Shown: positions 46,776 through 57,332 of the stretch, piece after piece | Position numbering within the stretch: the first letter of the stretch is position 1 | Layout: every line of letters starts with the position of its first letter | NCBI RefSeq assembly: GCF_002754375.1 | Contig: NZ_PEFF01000001.1 | Location: forward strand, 1,178,001 to 1,242,000 | Reading direction: 5' to 3' | Length of the DNA: 64,000 nucleotides | Source of the DNA: Variovorax sp. 54 | GTDB taxonomy: Bacteria; Pseudomonadota; Gammaproteobacteria; Burkholderiales; Burkholderiaceae_C | Made by a program: the position numbers and the translations under genes | The notes under the pieces: generated by a model | Told to the model about the DNA's origin: nothing | Seen by the model: only the letters and a program-made list of their open reading frames with translations | Database searches by the model: none

Positions 46776-48100
46776 GCCCGAAGCCGCATTCGATCCAGAG
46801 CCGGCTCTCGTTCTGGTTCGCCGCGCAGACGCTGTTCGGCCTGAGCATCGTCTGCCTGGCGATCTACTTCGTCACGGCCTGGAGCTTCGGCGCCAAGCAG
46901 CGCGACGCGCTCGACCAGAAGACGGTGCTCGTCGAGCACCTGCTCAAGGAGGCCGAGAAAGGCGGCGACCTGGTCTTTCTGCGGCACAAGCTCAACGACT
47001 TCTTCTCGATGCAGGACGACGTGACGCTGACGATCGCGAACGCGGGTCACGAACTCTTCCAGTCCGTGCCCCCGCCGCAGGGCCGCTGGCTGCGCCGCAC
47101 CATCGTCGTGCCCTGGCAGAACGGCGACTTCCACACCAACCTGTCGGTGCAGGTCGGCGTGAACATCGCGCAAGACACGCGGCTGCTTGAACGGCTCGCG
47201 TGGACGCTGCTGGGCGCGGTGGTGCTCGGCACGGCGCTGGTGTCGCTCACCGGCACGTGGCTGGTGCGGCGCGGGCTGCGGCCCTTGAAGGTGCTGGCCG
47301 AACGCACCGCGGCCATCACACCCGACCACGTCCACCAGCCCATCGACCCCGGCGCCTTCGCGGAAGAGCTGCGGCCCTGGATCACGCAGTTCAACGCGCT
47401 GCTCGCACGCGTGCAGCGCGCCTATGTGCAGCTGGAGTCGTTCAACGCCGACGTGGCGCACGAGCTGCGCACGCCGCTGGCCAACCTGCTGGGTTCCACC
47501 GAGGTCGCGCTGACGCGCCCGCGCAGCAATGAAGAGCTGCAAAGCGTGCTGGCCTCCAACCTCGAGGAGATGGGGCGACTGTCGGGCATCGTGACCGACA
47601 TGCTGTTTCTGTCGAAGGCCGACCGCGGCACCTCGGCGCGCTCGAAGGCGTCCGTGAATCTGGCGGACCAGGCGCGCGACGTGATCGACTTCTACGACGC
47701 CATGCTCGACGAGGCCGGCCTGCGCGCCGAAGTGCACGGCGAGGCCGTGGCCGAGGCGGATGCGGGGCTGATCCGTCGCGCCCTGTTCAACCTGCTCGGC
47801 AACGCGATCCGTTTTGCCGAACCGGCCTCGGCGGTGCGCATCGAGATCACGGCCGGGCCTGGGGACCAACACAACACCATCGCCGTGGTCAACCGCGGCG
47901 CGGCCATCGACCCCGAGGCGCTGCCGCGCCTGTTCGAGCGCTTCTACCGTGCAGCCCAGGCGCGCGAAAGCTCCACGCGCCACCACGGGCTGGGGCTGTC
48001 GATCGTCGAGGCGATCGCGCGCATGCACGGTGGCGAGGTGTTCGCGTCGAGCCAGAACGGGCAGACGCGCATCGGGTTCAGCGTGCGCCGCAACGGCTGA
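46772..48100 (+). CDS. czcS: Heavy-metal sensor histidine kinase, CzcS/CusS type
   Basis: 442 aa. Membrane helices at ~17-39 and ~148-170 enclose a periplasmic sensor loop; then HAMP, the dimerisation/phosphoacceptor motif VAHELRTPL (His ~230), N-box [12 protein letters not shown] (~336) and G-box [12 protein letters not shown] (~410). Starts inside the czcR stop (ATGA). Senses periplasmic metal and phosphorylates CzcR. 15 bp separate its stop from the convergent antiporter gene. Confidence 0.93.
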   Translation: MSPKPHSIQSRLSFWFAAQTLFGLSIVCLAIYFVTAWSFGAKQRDALDQKTVLVEHLLKEAEKGGDLVFLRHKLNDFFSMQDDVTLTIANAGHELFQSVPPPQGRWLRRTIVVPWQNGDFHTNLSVQVGVNIAQDTRLLERLAWTLLGAVVLGTALVSLTGTWLVRRGLRPLKVLAERTAAITPDHVHQPIDPGAFAEELRPWITQFNALLARVQRAYVQLESFNADVAHELRTPLANLLGSTEVALTRPRSNEELQSVLASNLEEMGRLSGIVTDMLFLSKADRGTSARSKASVNLADQARDVIDFYDAMLDEAGLRAEVHGEAVAEADAGLIRRALFNLLGNAIRFAEPASAVRIEITAGPGDQHNTIAVVNRGAAIDPEALPRLFERFYRAAQARESSTRHHGLGLSIVEAIARMHGGEVFASSQNGQTRIGFSVRRNG

Positions 48101-48115
48101 GAGCAGCGCCGAGGC

Positions 48116-49366
48116 TCAGGACTCGGCGTGCGCCGTCTCGGCGGGCCGGGTCTTGCGGCCGATGCACAGCGTCATCAGCGGCCCGGTCATCGCGGTGGTG
48201 GCAAGCGCCATCACCAGCAGCATGGTGAACAGCTCGGGGCCGATCAGGCCGACGTCGAGGCCGATCTTCATGACGATGAGTTCCATCAGCCCGCGCGCGT
48301 TCATGAGCGAGCCAGTGGCCAGGCTGTCGCGCCAGCTGTAGCCCGCGATGCGCGCGCCCGCCGCACCGCCCGCGATCTTGCCCACGGTGGCCACGCCCAC
48401 GATCAGCAGCATCGCGCCCAGGCTCGCGCCCGAGAACGCGTTGGCCGTGGTGCCCAGCCCCGCGAGCGCGAAGAACAGCGGCATCAGCACGACGATGGAA
48501 ATGGGTTCGATGCGCTCGCTCAGCGAGCGCAGCAGGCGGTCGTCGCGCGGCAGGCAGGCACCGAACAGGAAGGCGCCGAACACCGCGTGCAGGTGCAGCC
48601 ATTCGGTCAGCAGCGCGCACAACAAGAGGCCGATCATGAGCGAGGCCATCAGCGTGGTCGACGGCTCGCCGTCGGGCGCCTTCACGCGCAGCAGCCACGC
48701 AAAGGCCGGCTTCAGGCCGAAGAACAGGAAGGCCAGCAGCACCACCACGCCGACCGAGGTCTTGAGCAGGCCGGCGTAGCCCTCGCCCGCGCCGATGGTC
48801 GCGACCACGAAGGCCAGCAGGATCCACGCGAACACATCGACCACCGCCGCCGCGCTCAGCGAGAGCTGGCCGAAGGGCGTGCGCGTCATGCCGCGGTCTT
48901 TCAGGATGCGCGCCATCACCGGAAACGCTGTGATCGACAGCGCCGCCGCCATGAACAGCGCAAAGGGCCAGAAGCCCACGCCGGCCGGTGCGAGCGTGGG
49001 ATGCAGCATCGGCGAGATGGCGATGCCCAGCACCACCGGCACCGCCACGCTCAGCACACCCACCGCACCGGCCGCCTTGAGCTGCGCGCGCATGTTGCGC
49101 GTGGCCCGCAGCTCCAGCCCGACCACGAACATGAACAGCACGAGCCCCACCGTCGCCAGCGACGACAGCCCCTGCAGCGACTCCTTGGCGAACAGCTGCA
49201 CGTGCAGCGATGGAAAGAGCAAGCCCATGACCGCCGGCCCGAGCATCAGCCCCGCGGCCATCTCGCCCACCACGCTCGGCTGCCCCACATGGCGCAGCAC
49301 CCAGCCGCACAGGCGCGCGGTGGTGAGGATGACGACGAGTTGCAGCAGGAGGGTGGTGACGGACAT
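48116..49366 (-). CDS. Cation:proton antiporter, CPA2 family
   Basis: 416 aa with about 12-13 hydrophobic segments. VGEMAAGLMLGPAVMG, a TGLELR-like VVGLELRATR and NARGLMELIVMKIG are CPA2/KefB-type signatures. It stops after the membrane part, with no TrkA-N (NAD-binding) domain, so it is not a full KefB/KefC. Exchanges K+ or Na+ for H+. The ATG at 49366 opens on MSVTTLLLQLVVIL; the frame extends 16 codons upstream. Lies between czcS and cadA; a role in pH or ion homeostasis under metal efflux is only a guess. Confidence 0.86.
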   Translation of the reverse strand: MSVTTLLLQLVVILTTARLCGWVLRHVGQPSVVGEMAAGLMLGPAVMGLLFPSLHVQLFAKESLQGLSSLATVGLVLFMFVVGLELRATRNMRAQLKAAGAVGVLSVAVPVVLGIAISPMLHPTLAPAGVGFWPFALFMAAALSITAFPVMARILKDRGMTRTPFGQLSLSAAAVVDVFAWILLAFVVATIGAGEGYAGLLKTSVGVVVLLAFLFFGLKPAFAWLLRVKAPDGEPSTTLMASLMIGLLLCALLTEWLHLHAVFGAFLFGACLPRDDRLLRSLSERIEPISIVVLMPLFFALAGLGTTANAFSGASLGAMLLIVGVATVGKIAGGAAGARIAGYSWRDSLATGSLMNARGLMELIVMKIGLDVGLIGPELFTMLLVMALATTAMTGPLMTLCIGRKTRPAETAHAES

Positions 49367-49453
49367 GGGCAGGGGCGCGGAGCGGGCGAAAAGGACGGCC
49401 GATGTTAGTGCCACCGCCGCCCTGCCCCGCAGGCCCTCATGCCTCGCGCAGAT

Positions 49454-51769
49454 TCACTCCTTGGGCATCCGCATCAACCGCAGCCCATTCGCCACCACCA
49501 GCAAGCTCGCCCCCATGTCGGCAAACACCGCCATCCACATGGTCGCGCTACCGAACACAGCGAGCACGAAGAACACGCCCTTGATGCCGAGTGCGAGGGT
49601 GATGTTCTGCCACAGCACCGCATGCGCGCGGCGCGACAGGCGGATGGTCTCGGGGATGCGGCGCAGGTCGTCGTTCATGATGACCACGTCGGCCGCTTCC
49701 ATGGCGGTGTCGGTGCCTGCGCCGCCCATGGCGAAGCCGATGTCGGCCTTGGCCAGTGCCGGGGCGTCGTTGATGCCGTCGCCGGTCATCGCGACGGCGC
49801 CGTAGCGCTGCTGCATGGCCTGGATGGCGTCGAGCTTTTCTTCGGGCAGCAGGTTGCCGCGCACATCGTCGATGCCGGCATGCGCGCCGATGGTCTTCGC
49901 AGTGGCGGTGTTGTCGCCGGTGAGCATGACGGGCGTCACGCCCAGCGCGCGCAGCTCGGCCACGGCCGCTTGCGAGGAGGGCTTGATGGTGTCGGCCACT
50001 GCGAACAGCGCGAGCACCGAGGTCGTCGACGCGAGCAACGTCACGGTGCGGCCCGCCTCCTCGTGCCGCTTGAGTTCGGCTTCGAGTTCCGGCGTGCACA
50101 GGCCGCGCTCTTCGATCAGCCGGTGGTTGCCCAGCACGTAGCTCTGGCCCGCATGCGTGGCCTGCACGCCGCGTCCGGGCAGCGCGGTGAAGTCGCCGAC
50201 TTCTTCGACCGACCCACCCAGGCCTTGGGCAATGGCCTTCGACACCGGGTGGTCGGAACGGCCGGCGATGTTGGCGGCCAGTGCGTACACCGCACCTTCA
50301 TCGCCCGCTGCCTTGTCGATCAGCACCGACTCGACCAGCTTGGGCTTGCCTTCGGTGATGGTGCCGGTCTTGTCGAGCGCCACGGCCTTGAGCTTGCGTG
50401 CCTCCTCGAGGTAGGTGCCGCCCTTGATGAGAATGCCGCGGCGCGCGGCCGAGGCCAGCGCGCTCACGACCGTCACGGGCGTGGAGATGACCAGCGCGCA
50501 CGGGCAGGCGATGACCAGCAGCACCAGCGCCTTGTAGATGGCCTGCATCCAGGTCCAGTCCATGAACAGTGGCGTGAGCACCGCGATGGCCAGTGCCAGC
50601 ACGAAGACGGTGGGCGTGTAGATGGCGGCGAACTTGTCGACGAAGCGCTGCGTGGGCGCGCGCGAACCCTGCGCCTCTTCGACCGCGTGGATGATGCGCG
50701 CGAGCGTGGTGTTGGCCGCCACGGCCGTCACGCGGAACACCAGCGCGCCGGTCTGGTTGATGGTGCCGGCAAACACCGCGTCGCCCGCGGCCTTGTCGAC
50801 CGGAATGCTCTCGCCTGTGACCGGGGCCTGGTCGATGGCGCTGGTGCCTTCGAGCACCACGCCGTCCAGCGGCACGCGCTCGCCGGGGCGGATGCGCGCA
50901 ACGGCATCGAGCGCCACCGCATCGGCGCGCACGGTCTGCCAGCTGCCGTCGGGCTGCCGCACCTCGGCCTGTTCGGGCGCGAGAGCCAGCAGGCTCTGGA
51001 TGGCATTGCGCGCGCGGTCGACGGCGCGGGCCTCGATGAGTTCGGCAATGGCGTACAACGCCATCACCATCGCGGCCTCGGGCCACTGGCCGATGATGAA
51101 GGCGCCCGTGACGGCCACGGCCATCAGCGCATTGATGTTGAGGCGCCCGCGCACCAACGCGGCGAAGCCCTTCTTGTAGGTGTCGAGGCCGGCCAGCGCG
51201 ATGGCGCCCAGCGCGAGCCCCATCTCGGCCACCTGGAAGCCCAGGCCGTCGAGCGCGAGGAAAGAAATGGTCTCGGCCGCGATGGCCAGCACCAGCGCGG
51301 CCACGAGGCGCGCGAGGCCGGTCGACATGCCGGCGAAGCGCGCGGGCTCCACCTTCTGTGCGCCCGTGGTGGCCACCGGCTCGGGCTTGAAGCCGGCCTG
51401 GCGGATGGCTTCGAGCGCGGCGGGCAGCGCGCCGTCTTCGGTCGTGAGGGCCAGCGTGCGTTCGCCCAAACGGAAGCGCAGGCCCTTCACGCCCGCGACG
51501 GGCTCGAGGGCGCGGCGGATCTCGGACTCTTCCACGGCGCAGTCCATGGTGGGGATGCGAAACAGCACCGCGCCCTTCGGCAGGTCGGCGGGCTCGGTCG
51601 ACTCCGGGGTGCTCCCGCACACGGGACTGCCGCAGCAGGCTGTTTCCGGTGCTGCGGGGGCATGGGCATGCGCGTGGTCGTGTGCATGGTCGTGCCCATG
51701 ATGGTCATGGCCGTGGTCATGCGGCGCAGCACGCGGCACCGGCGGTTTCAGGGTGTTCTGATTCGTCAT
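49454..51769 (-). CDS. cadA: Heavy-metal translocating P1B-type ATPase, CadA/ZntA type
   Basis: 771 aa. N-terminus: His-rich segment (HDHGHDHHGHDHAHDH...) and CCGSPVC, then a heavy-metal-associated domain whose metal site reads MDCAVEE (one Cys, plus acidic residues, typical of Zn/Cd/Pb pumps). Membrane CPC motif (IACPCAL, ~420), phosphorylation DKTGTIT (~465) and hinge GDGINDAPALAKAD are intact. Exports Zn2+, Cd2+ or Pb2+ from the cytoplasm. ATG at 51769 has no ribosome site. Divergent from cadR with the operator between. Confidence 0.95.
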   Translation of the reverse strand: MTNQNTLKPPVPRAAPHDHGHDHHGHDHAHDHAHAHAPAAPETACCGSPVCGSTPESTEPADLPKGAVLFRIPTMDCAVEESEIRRALEPVAGVKGLRFRLGERTLALTTEDGALPAALEAIRQAGFKPEPVATTGAQKVEPARFAGMSTGLARLVAALVLAIAAETISFLALDGLGFQVAEMGLALGAIALAGLDTYKKGFAALVRGRLNINALMAVAVTGAFIIGQWPEAAMVMALYAIAELIEARAVDRARNAIQSLLALAPEQAEVRQPDGSWQTVRADAVALDAVARIRPGERVPLDGVVLEGTSAIDQAPVTGESIPVDKAAGDAVFAGTINQTGALVFRVTAVAANTTLARIIHAVEEAQGSRAPTQRFVDKFAAIYTPTVFVLALAIAVLTPLFMDWTWMQAIYKALVLLVIACPCALVISTPVTVVSALASAARRGILIKGGTYLEEARKLKAVALDKTGTITEGKPKLVESVLIDKAAGDEGAVYALAANIAGRSDHPVSKAIAQGLGGSVEEVGDFTALPGRGVQATHAGQSYVLGNHRLIEERGLCTPELEAELKRHEEAGRTVTLLASTTSVLALFAVADTIKPSSQAAVAELRALGVTPVMLTGDNTATAKTIGAHAGIDDVRGNLLPEEKLDAIQAMQQRYGAVAMTGDGINDAPALAKADIGFAMGGAGTDTAMEAADVVIMNDDLRRIPETIRLSRRAHAVLWQNITLALGIKGVFFVLAVFGSATMWMAVFADMGASLLVVANGLRLMRMPKE

Positions 51770-51775
51770 GCATTC

Positions 51776-51806
51776 ATTGGAAACCCTGAAGCAGGTGTAG
51801 AGTCAA
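51776..51806 (-). promoter_or_regulatory. CadR-controlled cadA promoter and operator
   Basis: On the minus strand, -35 TTGACT (51801-51806), a 19-bp spacer and a -10-like TCCAAT (51776-51781). The spacer carries the MerR-family dyad ACCCT...AGAGT (51783-51803, 21 bp) that matches the known CadR/ZntR/PbrR operator form. Over-long spacers are the mark of MerR-activated promoters. Expected transcription start is about 51769. Confidence 0.8.
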
Positions 51807-51839
51807 CCGTTGATTGCCACTTCCTTGAGATGCCGCATC

Positions 51840-52310
51840 ATGAAAATCGGTGACCTGGCCAAGGCCACGAACACGCCGGTCGAAACCATCCGGTACTACG
51901 AGCGCGAGCAGCTGCTGCCCGCGCCCGCGCGCACCGACGGCAACTACCGCATCTACGACGACGAGCACACCCAGCGGCTGGGCTTCATCCGCCGCTGCCG
52001 CTCGCTGGACATGACGCTCGACGAGATCCGCAGCCTGCTGAAATTCCGCGATGCGCCGCAGGACGACTGCGGCGAGGTGAACCAGCTGCTGGACGACCAC
52101 ATCGGCCACGTGGCCTCGCGCATCGCCGAGCTGAAGACGCTCGAAAAGCAGCTGAAAGCGCTGCGCCTGCAGTGCGGCGGCCCCGAATCGGCGAGCGCCT
52201 GCGGCATCCTGCAGGAACTGGACACCGCCGCGCTCGCGCCCGAGACCTTCGGCCAGCATGCGGGGCACGTGCACGGCACGCTGCACGCGCCGGCCAAGCG
52301 GGCCGGTTGA
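51840..52310 (+). CDS. cadR: Cd(II)/Pb(II)-responsive MerR-family regulator CadR
   Basis: 156 aa. N-terminal winged helix-turn-helix (MKIGDLAKATNTPVETIRYY) and a long dimerisation helix. Metal-binding cysteines C77, C112 and C121 occur at CadR/PbrR positions, and the tail GQHAGHVHGTLH gives the extra histidines seen in CadR. Activates the divergent cadA promoter. ATG 51840 is the conserved start; ten upstream codons are ignored. Convergent with cysE, 7 bp between stops. Confidence 0.94.
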   Translation: MKIGDLAKATNTPVETIRYYEREQLLPAPARTDGNYRIYDDEHTQRLGFIRRCRSLDMTLDEIRSLLKFRDAPQDDCGEVNQLLDDHIGHVASRIAELKTLEKQLKALRLQCGGPESASACGILQELDTAALAPETFGQHAGHVHGTLHAPAKRAG

Positions 52311-52317
52311 TCCGCTC

Positions 52318-53088
52318 TTATTTGCCGATCAGCTGCGTGAGCTTGTCGGCCTCGAACGACTCGCCGCGCGCCGCGTCGCCCGGCACGCAATCCTTCGTGC
52401 CCGGCTGCGCCGACAGCTTCTCGATGGCCTGCCACAGCAGTGCAATCTGGTGCTCCTGGCTCGACGCGTTGTCGATCAGGCCGCGCATGGCCTGGCTCAG
52501 CGGGTCGTCGTCCTGCGTGATGCCGTAGGCCGAGAACTTCTGCGGCGCGGACACGTCGGCGCTCTCGCCCTCTTTCGACGGGATGATGCGCGCCGGAATG
52601 CCCACCGCGGTCGCCCCGGCCGGCACGGGCTTGATGACCACCGCGTTGCTGCCGATCTTGGCGCCGTCGCCGACGACGAAGCCGCCCAGCACCTTGGCGC
52701 CCGCGCTCACCACCACGTTTTTGCCCAAGGTCGGGTGGCGCTTGGTGCCCTTGTAGAGCGAGGTGCCGCCCAGCGTCACGCCTTGGTAGATGGTGCAGCC
52801 GTCGCCGATTTCGGCGGTTTCGCCGACCACCACGCCCATGGCATGGTCGAAGAACACGCGTTCGCCGATCTTGGCGGCCGGGTGGATCTCGATGCCCGTG
52901 AGCCAGCGCGCGCAGTGCGCGATGAAGCGGGCCGGCCACTTGAAACCGTGGGTCCAACAGGCGTGCGCCCAGCGGTGCAGCACCACGGCATGGAAGCCGG
53001 GATAGACCGTGATCACTTCCCAGGCGCTGCGGGCGGCCGGGTCGCGTTCGAGGATGCACCGGATGTCGGCGCGCAGGCGAGAGAACAT
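52318..53088 (-). CDS. cysE: Serine O-acetyltransferase
   Basis: 256 aa. Makes O-acetylserine from serine and acetyl-CoA for cysteine synthesis. N-terminal helical part, then the left-handed beta-helix of hexapeptide repeats with the catalytic [19 protein letters not shown] and [11 protein letters not shown]. The C-terminal ~70 residues after PSKEGE extend beyond short CysE forms. Encoded 88 bp after trmJ on the same strand, with its own promoter. Confidence 0.95.
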   Translation of the reverse strand: MFSRLRADIRCILERDPAARSAWEVITVYPGFHAVVLHRWAHACWTHGFKWPARFIAHCARWLTGIEIHPAAKIGERVFFDHAMGVVVGETAEIGDGCTIYQGVTLGGTSLYKGTKRHPTLGKNVVVSAGAKVLGGFVVGDGAKIGSNAVVIKPVPAGATAVGIPARIIPSKEGESADVSAPQKFSAYGITQDDDPLSQAMRGLIDNASSQEHQIALLWQAIEKLSAQPGTKDCVPGDAARGESFEADKLTQLIGK

Positions 53089-53104
53089 CGCTGCCTTTGT
53101 TGTC

Positions 53105-53134
53105 GTTATATCGATAGGGGCCGGGCAGTCTAAA
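53105..53134 (-). promoter_or_regulatory. Putative cysE promoter
   Basis: Minus strand -35 TTTAGA (53129-53134), 18-bp spacer, -10 TATAAC (53105-53110), 16 bp before the cysE start. Confidence 0.55.
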
Positions 53135-53176
53135 GCCGGGCGTCTTCGCTTACATGCGATGGGGTTTTGCGGCGGT

Positions 53177-53908
53177 TCAGCTGCCGCGCGGCGGCCGGGT
53201 CGCGTCGCTCATGGCCTTGGCGATGCCGCGCAGGATGTGGATTTCCTCGGGCGTGGGCTGCGCGCGGTTGAACAGCTGCTGCAACCGCGGCATGAGCTTC
53301 TTGGGCGCCGCCGGGTCGAGAAAGCCGATGTCGACCAGCGAGCGCTCCCAGTGGTCGAGCATGCCGGCCACGGCCTGCGCGTCGGCCGCCTGCACCGGGG
53401 CGATGGCCTCGCGCACGCCGTAGCCGCCCAGCGCCAGGCGCCATTCGTAGGCCACCACCTGGATGGCCGCGCCCAGATTGAGCGAGCCAAATTTCGGATC
53501 GGTGGGAATGGTCAGCGCCACGTTGCAGCGGTAGACGTCCTCGTTGCGCATGCCGAAACGCTCGGAACCGAACAAGAAGGCCACGTGCTGGTCGCCCTGC
53601 TTGCCCAGCGGCTCCAGGTGCTCGCGCGGCGTGCGCGTGGGCGGGCCGAAGTCGCGCGGGATCATGGCCGTGGCGCACAGGTGGGTCACGCCGTCGAGGG
53701 CTTGATCGAGCGTCTCGACGATGCGGGCGTTGTTCAGCACGTCCAGGGCGCCACTGGCGCGCTGGATGGTTTCCTCGCGCCGCAGCACGTTGGCCCAGCG
53801 GGGCGTCACCAGCACCAGGTCGTCGAAACCCATGGTTTTCATGGCGCGGGCGGCAGCGCCCACATTGCCGGCGTGACTGGTCTGGATGAGGATGAAACGG
53901 GTGCGCAT
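53177..53908 (-). CDS. trmJ: tRNA (cytidine/uridine-2'-O-)-methyltransferase TrmJ
   Basis: 243 aa, SPOUT class. [23 protein letters not shown] at the N-terminus, FGSERFGM (motif 2) near 125 and [22 protein letters not shown] (motif 3, SAM-binding knot) near 150-170. Methylates the 2'-OH at position 32 of tRNAs. ATG 53908 starts MRTRFILIQ; the frame runs 41 codons upstream over the suhB promoter. Divergent from suhB. Confidence 0.94.
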   Translation of the reverse strand: MRTRFILIQTSHAGNVGAAARAMKTMGFDDLVLVTPRWANVLRREETIQRASGALDVLNNARIVETLDQALDGVTHLCATAMIPRDFGPPTRTPREHLEPLGKQGDQHVAFLFGSERFGMRNEDVYRCNVALTIPTDPKFGSLNLGAAIQVVAYEWRLALGGYGVREAIAPVQAADAQAVAGMLDHWERSLVDIGFLDPAAPKKLMPRLQQLFNRAQPTPEEIHILRGIAKAMSDATRPPRGS

Positions 53909-53919
53909 GACGGGTGGGG

Positions 53920-53948
53920 AAGACACAAACGGGCTGAGCCGGTAAAAT
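53920..53948 (+). promoter_or_regulatory. Putative suhB promoter
   Basis: AAGACA (53920-53925), 17-bp spacer, TAAAAT (53943-53948), about 92 bp before the suhB ATG. The gap of 131 bp also must serve divergent trmJ. Confidence 0.45.
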
Positions 53949-54039
53949 GCCCGATTCTCGCCGCCCGCATCGCCGGGTCGCAGGGTCACCCAGATCTCAA
54001 TCTCGGGACCCCCTCTCACCGTTCTTCTCACAATCCAGA

Positions 54040-55092
54040 ATGTCGTCCCCCAACCTGCATCCCATGCTCAATGTGGCCGTCAAGGCCGCACGCGCCGCCG
54101 GCGCCATCATCAATCGCGCTGCCCTCGACGTCGAGGCCGTGCGCATCTCCCAGAAGCAGGTCAACGACTTCGTTACCGAAGTCGATCACGCCAGCGAGAA
54201 GGTCATCATCGAGACCTTGCTGGGCGCGTACCCGGGGCACGGCATCCTGGCCGAAGAATCGGGCACCGAATACGGTGCCAAAGACTCCGAATTCGTCTGG
54301 ATCATCGATCCGCTCGACGGCACCACCAATTTCATCCACGGCTTCCCGGTCTACTGCGTGTCGATCGCGCTGTCGGTGCGCGGCAAGATCGAGCAGGCGG
54401 TGGTCTTCGACCCGTCGCGCAACGACCTGTTCACGGCCACCAAGGGCCGCGGCGCCTACATGAACGAGCGCCGCATCCGCGTGTCCAAGCGCGTGAAGCT
54501 CAGCGAGTGCCTCATTTCCACCGGCTTCCCGTTCCGCACCGGCGACAACTTCAAGCAGTACCTGGCCATCATGTCGGACATGATGCCCCGCATGGCCGGC
54601 CTGCGCCGCCCCGGCGCTGCCGCGCTCGACCTGGCCTACGTGGCCGCCGGCTTCACCGACGGCTTCTTCGAAACCGGCCTGAACCCCTGGGACGTGGCCG
54701 CCGGCTCGCTGCTGGTGACCGAGGCCGGTGGCCTCATCGGTAACTTCACGGGCGAGCCCGACTTCCTCGACCAGCGCGAATGCCTGGCCGGCGCCCCGCG
54801 CGTGTACGGCCAGCTGGTGCCGCTGCTCGCCAAGTACTCCAAGTTCGCCAACGTGGACGACAAGCTGCGCGCCAGCGACCGCGTGCGCGCCGTGTCGGCC
54901 TCGACCCGCTCGACGCCCGACGAGGCCTCGACCGACCTGTACGCCCGCAGCACCGTGACCGACCAGACGGCCGCCTCGCTCGACGGCAGCACTGAGGCCC
55001 CTGCGGCTGCACCCGCCGCGCCGGCCGCCCCGCGCAAGCTCACCCGCATCAAGCGCGAGGCGCCCGCCGAGGGCGACGCCTCCGCCAAGTGA
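54040..55092 (+). CDS. suhB: Inositol monophosphatase family protein SuhB
   Basis: 350 aa. Metal-binding EESGTE (~70), [12 protein letters not shown] (~88-99) and [17 protein letters not shown] (~213-228) identify the IMPase fold. SuhB also takes part in rRNA antitermination in E. coli. Residues ~265-350 form a Thr/Ser/Ala/Pro-rich tail ending in a Lys/Arg-rich [13 protein letters not shown], which is not in E. coli SuhB (267 aa). ATG 54040 begins [21 protein letters not shown]. The stop overlaps the next gene's start. Confidence 0.93.
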   Translation: MSSPNLHPMLNVAVKAARAAGAIINRAALDVEAVRISQKQVNDFVTEVDHASEKVIIETLLGAYPGHGILAEESGTEYGAKDSEFVWIIDPLDGTTNFIHGFPVYCVSIALSVRGKIEQAVVFDPSRNDLFTATKGRGAYMNERRIRVSKRVKLSECLISTGFPFRTGDNFKQYLAIMSDMMPRMAGLRRPGAAALDLAYVAAGFTDGFFETGLNPWDVAAGSLLVTEAGGLIGNFTGEPDFLDQRECLAGAPRVYGQLVPLLAKYSKFANVDDKLRASDRVRAVSASTRSTPDEASTDLYARSTVTDQTAASLDGSTEAPAAAPAAPAAPRKLTRIKREAPAEGDASAK

Positions 55093-57332
55093 TGACGGGG
55101 CCGAGCGCCGCCGCGCGGGTTCGTGCGGCGCTGCGCATTGCGCTGAGCCACTACGTCGCGAGCGGGCTCACCGTCGCGCTCGGCCTGCTCGTGATCTCGG
55201 GCGGGGTGCACCTGTGGCTGGGCACCCTGGCCGCCTCGGCCGCCGCCACCGGCGTGATCGTCACGGCGCCGCCCGACCTGCCCGGCCCGCGCCGCGGCAA
55301 GTTTTTGCAGATGCTGCCGGCGCCGCTCATCGGCCTGCCGCTGTTCTTCGCGGTGCAGATGCTGCACGGCGCACCGATCCGCCTCGGGCTGCTGCTGGTG
55401 CCCGCCACCTTCATGGCCTTCGTGGCCATGGCCTGGGGCAAGCGCGGCATTCCCATCGCCATCGCGGTGATGTTCTCGATGATCTTCTCCATGGCCACGC
55501 CAGCCCCCGCCGGGCTGTCCGACGCCATCGCGCGCACCACCGAGTTCGGCCTGGGCGCGGGCCTGTACGTGGTGTGGGCCACGCTGGCCAACCTGCTGCT
55601 CAACGGGCGCTTTCGCACCCAGTCGATCGCCGACGTGCTGTTTTCGCTGGCCGCGCTCATGCGCACCGAGGCCAGCCAGTTCACGCCGCAGGACGAAACC
55701 CGCGACATCCGCGACACCTCCGCCTCGCTGCTGGGCCAGCTGCTGCGTGAGCAGGCCGCGCTGGCCGACCAGCTGCAGGCCACGCGCGACATCGTGCTCG
55801 AATCGCCGCGCACGCCGCGCCGCCAGCGGATGGCCGGCATGCTCGTGATCGTGCTCGAGATGCGCGACCAATTGCTCGCCAGCGAACTCGACCTCGACGC
55901 CCTGCGCGCCCATCCGTCGCACGCGCAGGCGCTGGTCGAGATGCGCAGCATCCTCGAAGAGCTGGCCGACGAAACCAGCAACCTCGCCGATGCGTTGCTC
56001 ATGCGCCGCCACCCCGCCGCCGTGGCCGACCGCCGGCCGCGCCTGGCCGCCATCCACGTGACGGCGGACGACGAAGACACGCACGGCCACATGGGGCCCT
56101 CGGCCGCCATGCTCGCGCGCGGGCTGGCCAGCCGCATCGGCCACATCAACGACGAGGTGTTGCGCCTCGCGGCCATGGCGCGCGGCGACGCCGAACCCAA
56201 CCTGGCCGTGGTGCGCGCCAACTGGCAGCTCTTCGTGAGCCCGACCGACTGGTCGCTGCGCCCCTTCCTCGCGCTGTGGCGCTGGGACGCACCGCCGCTG
56301 CGCCACGCGATTCGCGCGGCGCTGGCCATCGCGGCCGGCTACGGCATCGCCGTGTCGATGCCCTGGGGGTCGCATGACTACTGGATCCTGCTGACCATCG
56401 TGGTGGTGCTGCGCGGCAGCCTCTCGCAGACGCTGGAGCGGCGCAACAGCCGCGTCGCCGGCACGCTGCTGGGCTGCGTGCTCGCGGTAGGCCTGTTGTC
56501 GGCGCACCTCTCGGCGCTCATGCTGCTCGTGACCATGACCATCGCGCAGGCCATTGCCCACAGCTTCGCGGTGCGGCGCTACCTCGTCACCGCCGTGGCC
56601 GCCACCGTGCTGGGCCTGCTGCAGGCCCACATGCTGAACACCGGCACCGCGCCCATCTTTGCGCTGTTCGAGCGCATCGCCGACACGCTCATCGGCGCCG
56701 CGCTGGCCTGGGGCTTCTGCTACGTGCTGCCCTCGTGGGAGCGCACGCAGATTCCCGCGCTGGTGGCGCGCGTGCTCACCGCGCAGGCGCGCCACGCGCG
56801 GCTCGCGCTCGGCCTGGGCCAGCTGCAGGCCGTCGAGAGCAGCCCCGAACTCGAATGGCGGCTCGCGCGCCGCGAGGCCTACGACAGCCTCTCGGCGCTG
56901 GTGCAGGCCACGCAGCGTTCTCTCTCCGAGCCGCGCGCCGTGCAACCGCCGCTCGAACCGCTCGAGCATCTGCAGGCCCACAGCTACCAGCTGCTCGCGC
57001 AGCTCAGCGCCGTGAAGTCGATGCTCGTGCTGCGCCGCGACCGCCTCACGCCGGGCGACATCGAAGGCCCGCTGGTGCGCACCGCGCAACGCATCGAGGC
57101 CGCCCTGGGAACCATTCCGATCGCGGGGCCCTCTCACCCCGAGAGCACGGGTGCCACCACCGTCGGCGGCCCCATCCCCTTGCCTGACCCGTTCGACAAC
57201 GACATCAGCCCCTGGCTGGTGCGCCGGCTCGACCTGGCCACGGCGCTCGCCACGCAGCTGCGCGACGACGCAGCGCGCATTCTTCAACCACTGAACGACA
57301 ACAACACAGAAGCAAAGACCACCCCCGCCTGA
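55089..57332 (+). CDS. FUSC-family inner membrane protein (aromatic acid exporter-like)
   Basis: 747 aa from GTG 55089 (overlapping the suhB stop) or ATG 55092. Two membrane clusters (~20-160 and ~425-560) alternate with two cytoplasmic helical parts, the FUSC/YccS/AaeB layout. [23 protein letters not shown] marks the second domain. Probably exports aromatic acids or other hydrophobic anions, but no AaeA-like partner is here. The stop overlaps the mscS-like start by one base. Confidence 0.87.
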   Translation: MMTGPSAAARVRAALRIALSHYVASGLTVALGLLVISGGVHLWLGTLAASAAATGVIVTAPPDLPGPRRGKFLQMLPAPLIGLPLFFAVQMLHGAPIRLGLLLVPATFMAFVAMAWGKRGIPIAIAVMFSMIFSMATPAPAGLSDAIARTTEFGLGAGLYVVWATLANLLLNGRFRTQSIADVLFSLAALMRTEASQFTPQDETRDIRDTSASLLGQLLREQAALADQLQATRDIVLESPRTPRRQRMAGMLVIVLEMRDQLLASELDLDALRAHPSHAQALVEMRSILEELADETSNLADALLMRRHPAAVADRRPRLAAIHVTADDEDTHGHMGPSAAMLARGLASRIGHINDEVLRLAAMARGDAEPNLAVVRANWQLFVSPTDWSLRPFLALWRWDAPPLRHAIRAALAIAAGYGIAVSMPWGSHDYWILLTIVVVLRGSLSQTLERRNSRVAGTLLGCVLAVGLLSAHLSALMLLVTMTIAQAIAHSFAVRRYLVTAVAATVLGLLQAHMLNTGTAPIFALFERIADTLIGAALAWGFCYVLPSWERTQIPALVARVLTAQARHARLALGLGQLQAVESSPELEWRLARREAYDSLSALVQATQRSLSEPRAVQPPLEPLEHLQAHSYQLLAQLSAVKSMLVLRRDRLTPGDIEGPLVRTAQRIEAALGTIPIAGPSHPESTGATTVGGPIPLPDPFDNDISPWLVRRLDLATALATQLRDDAARILQPLNDNNTEAKTTPA

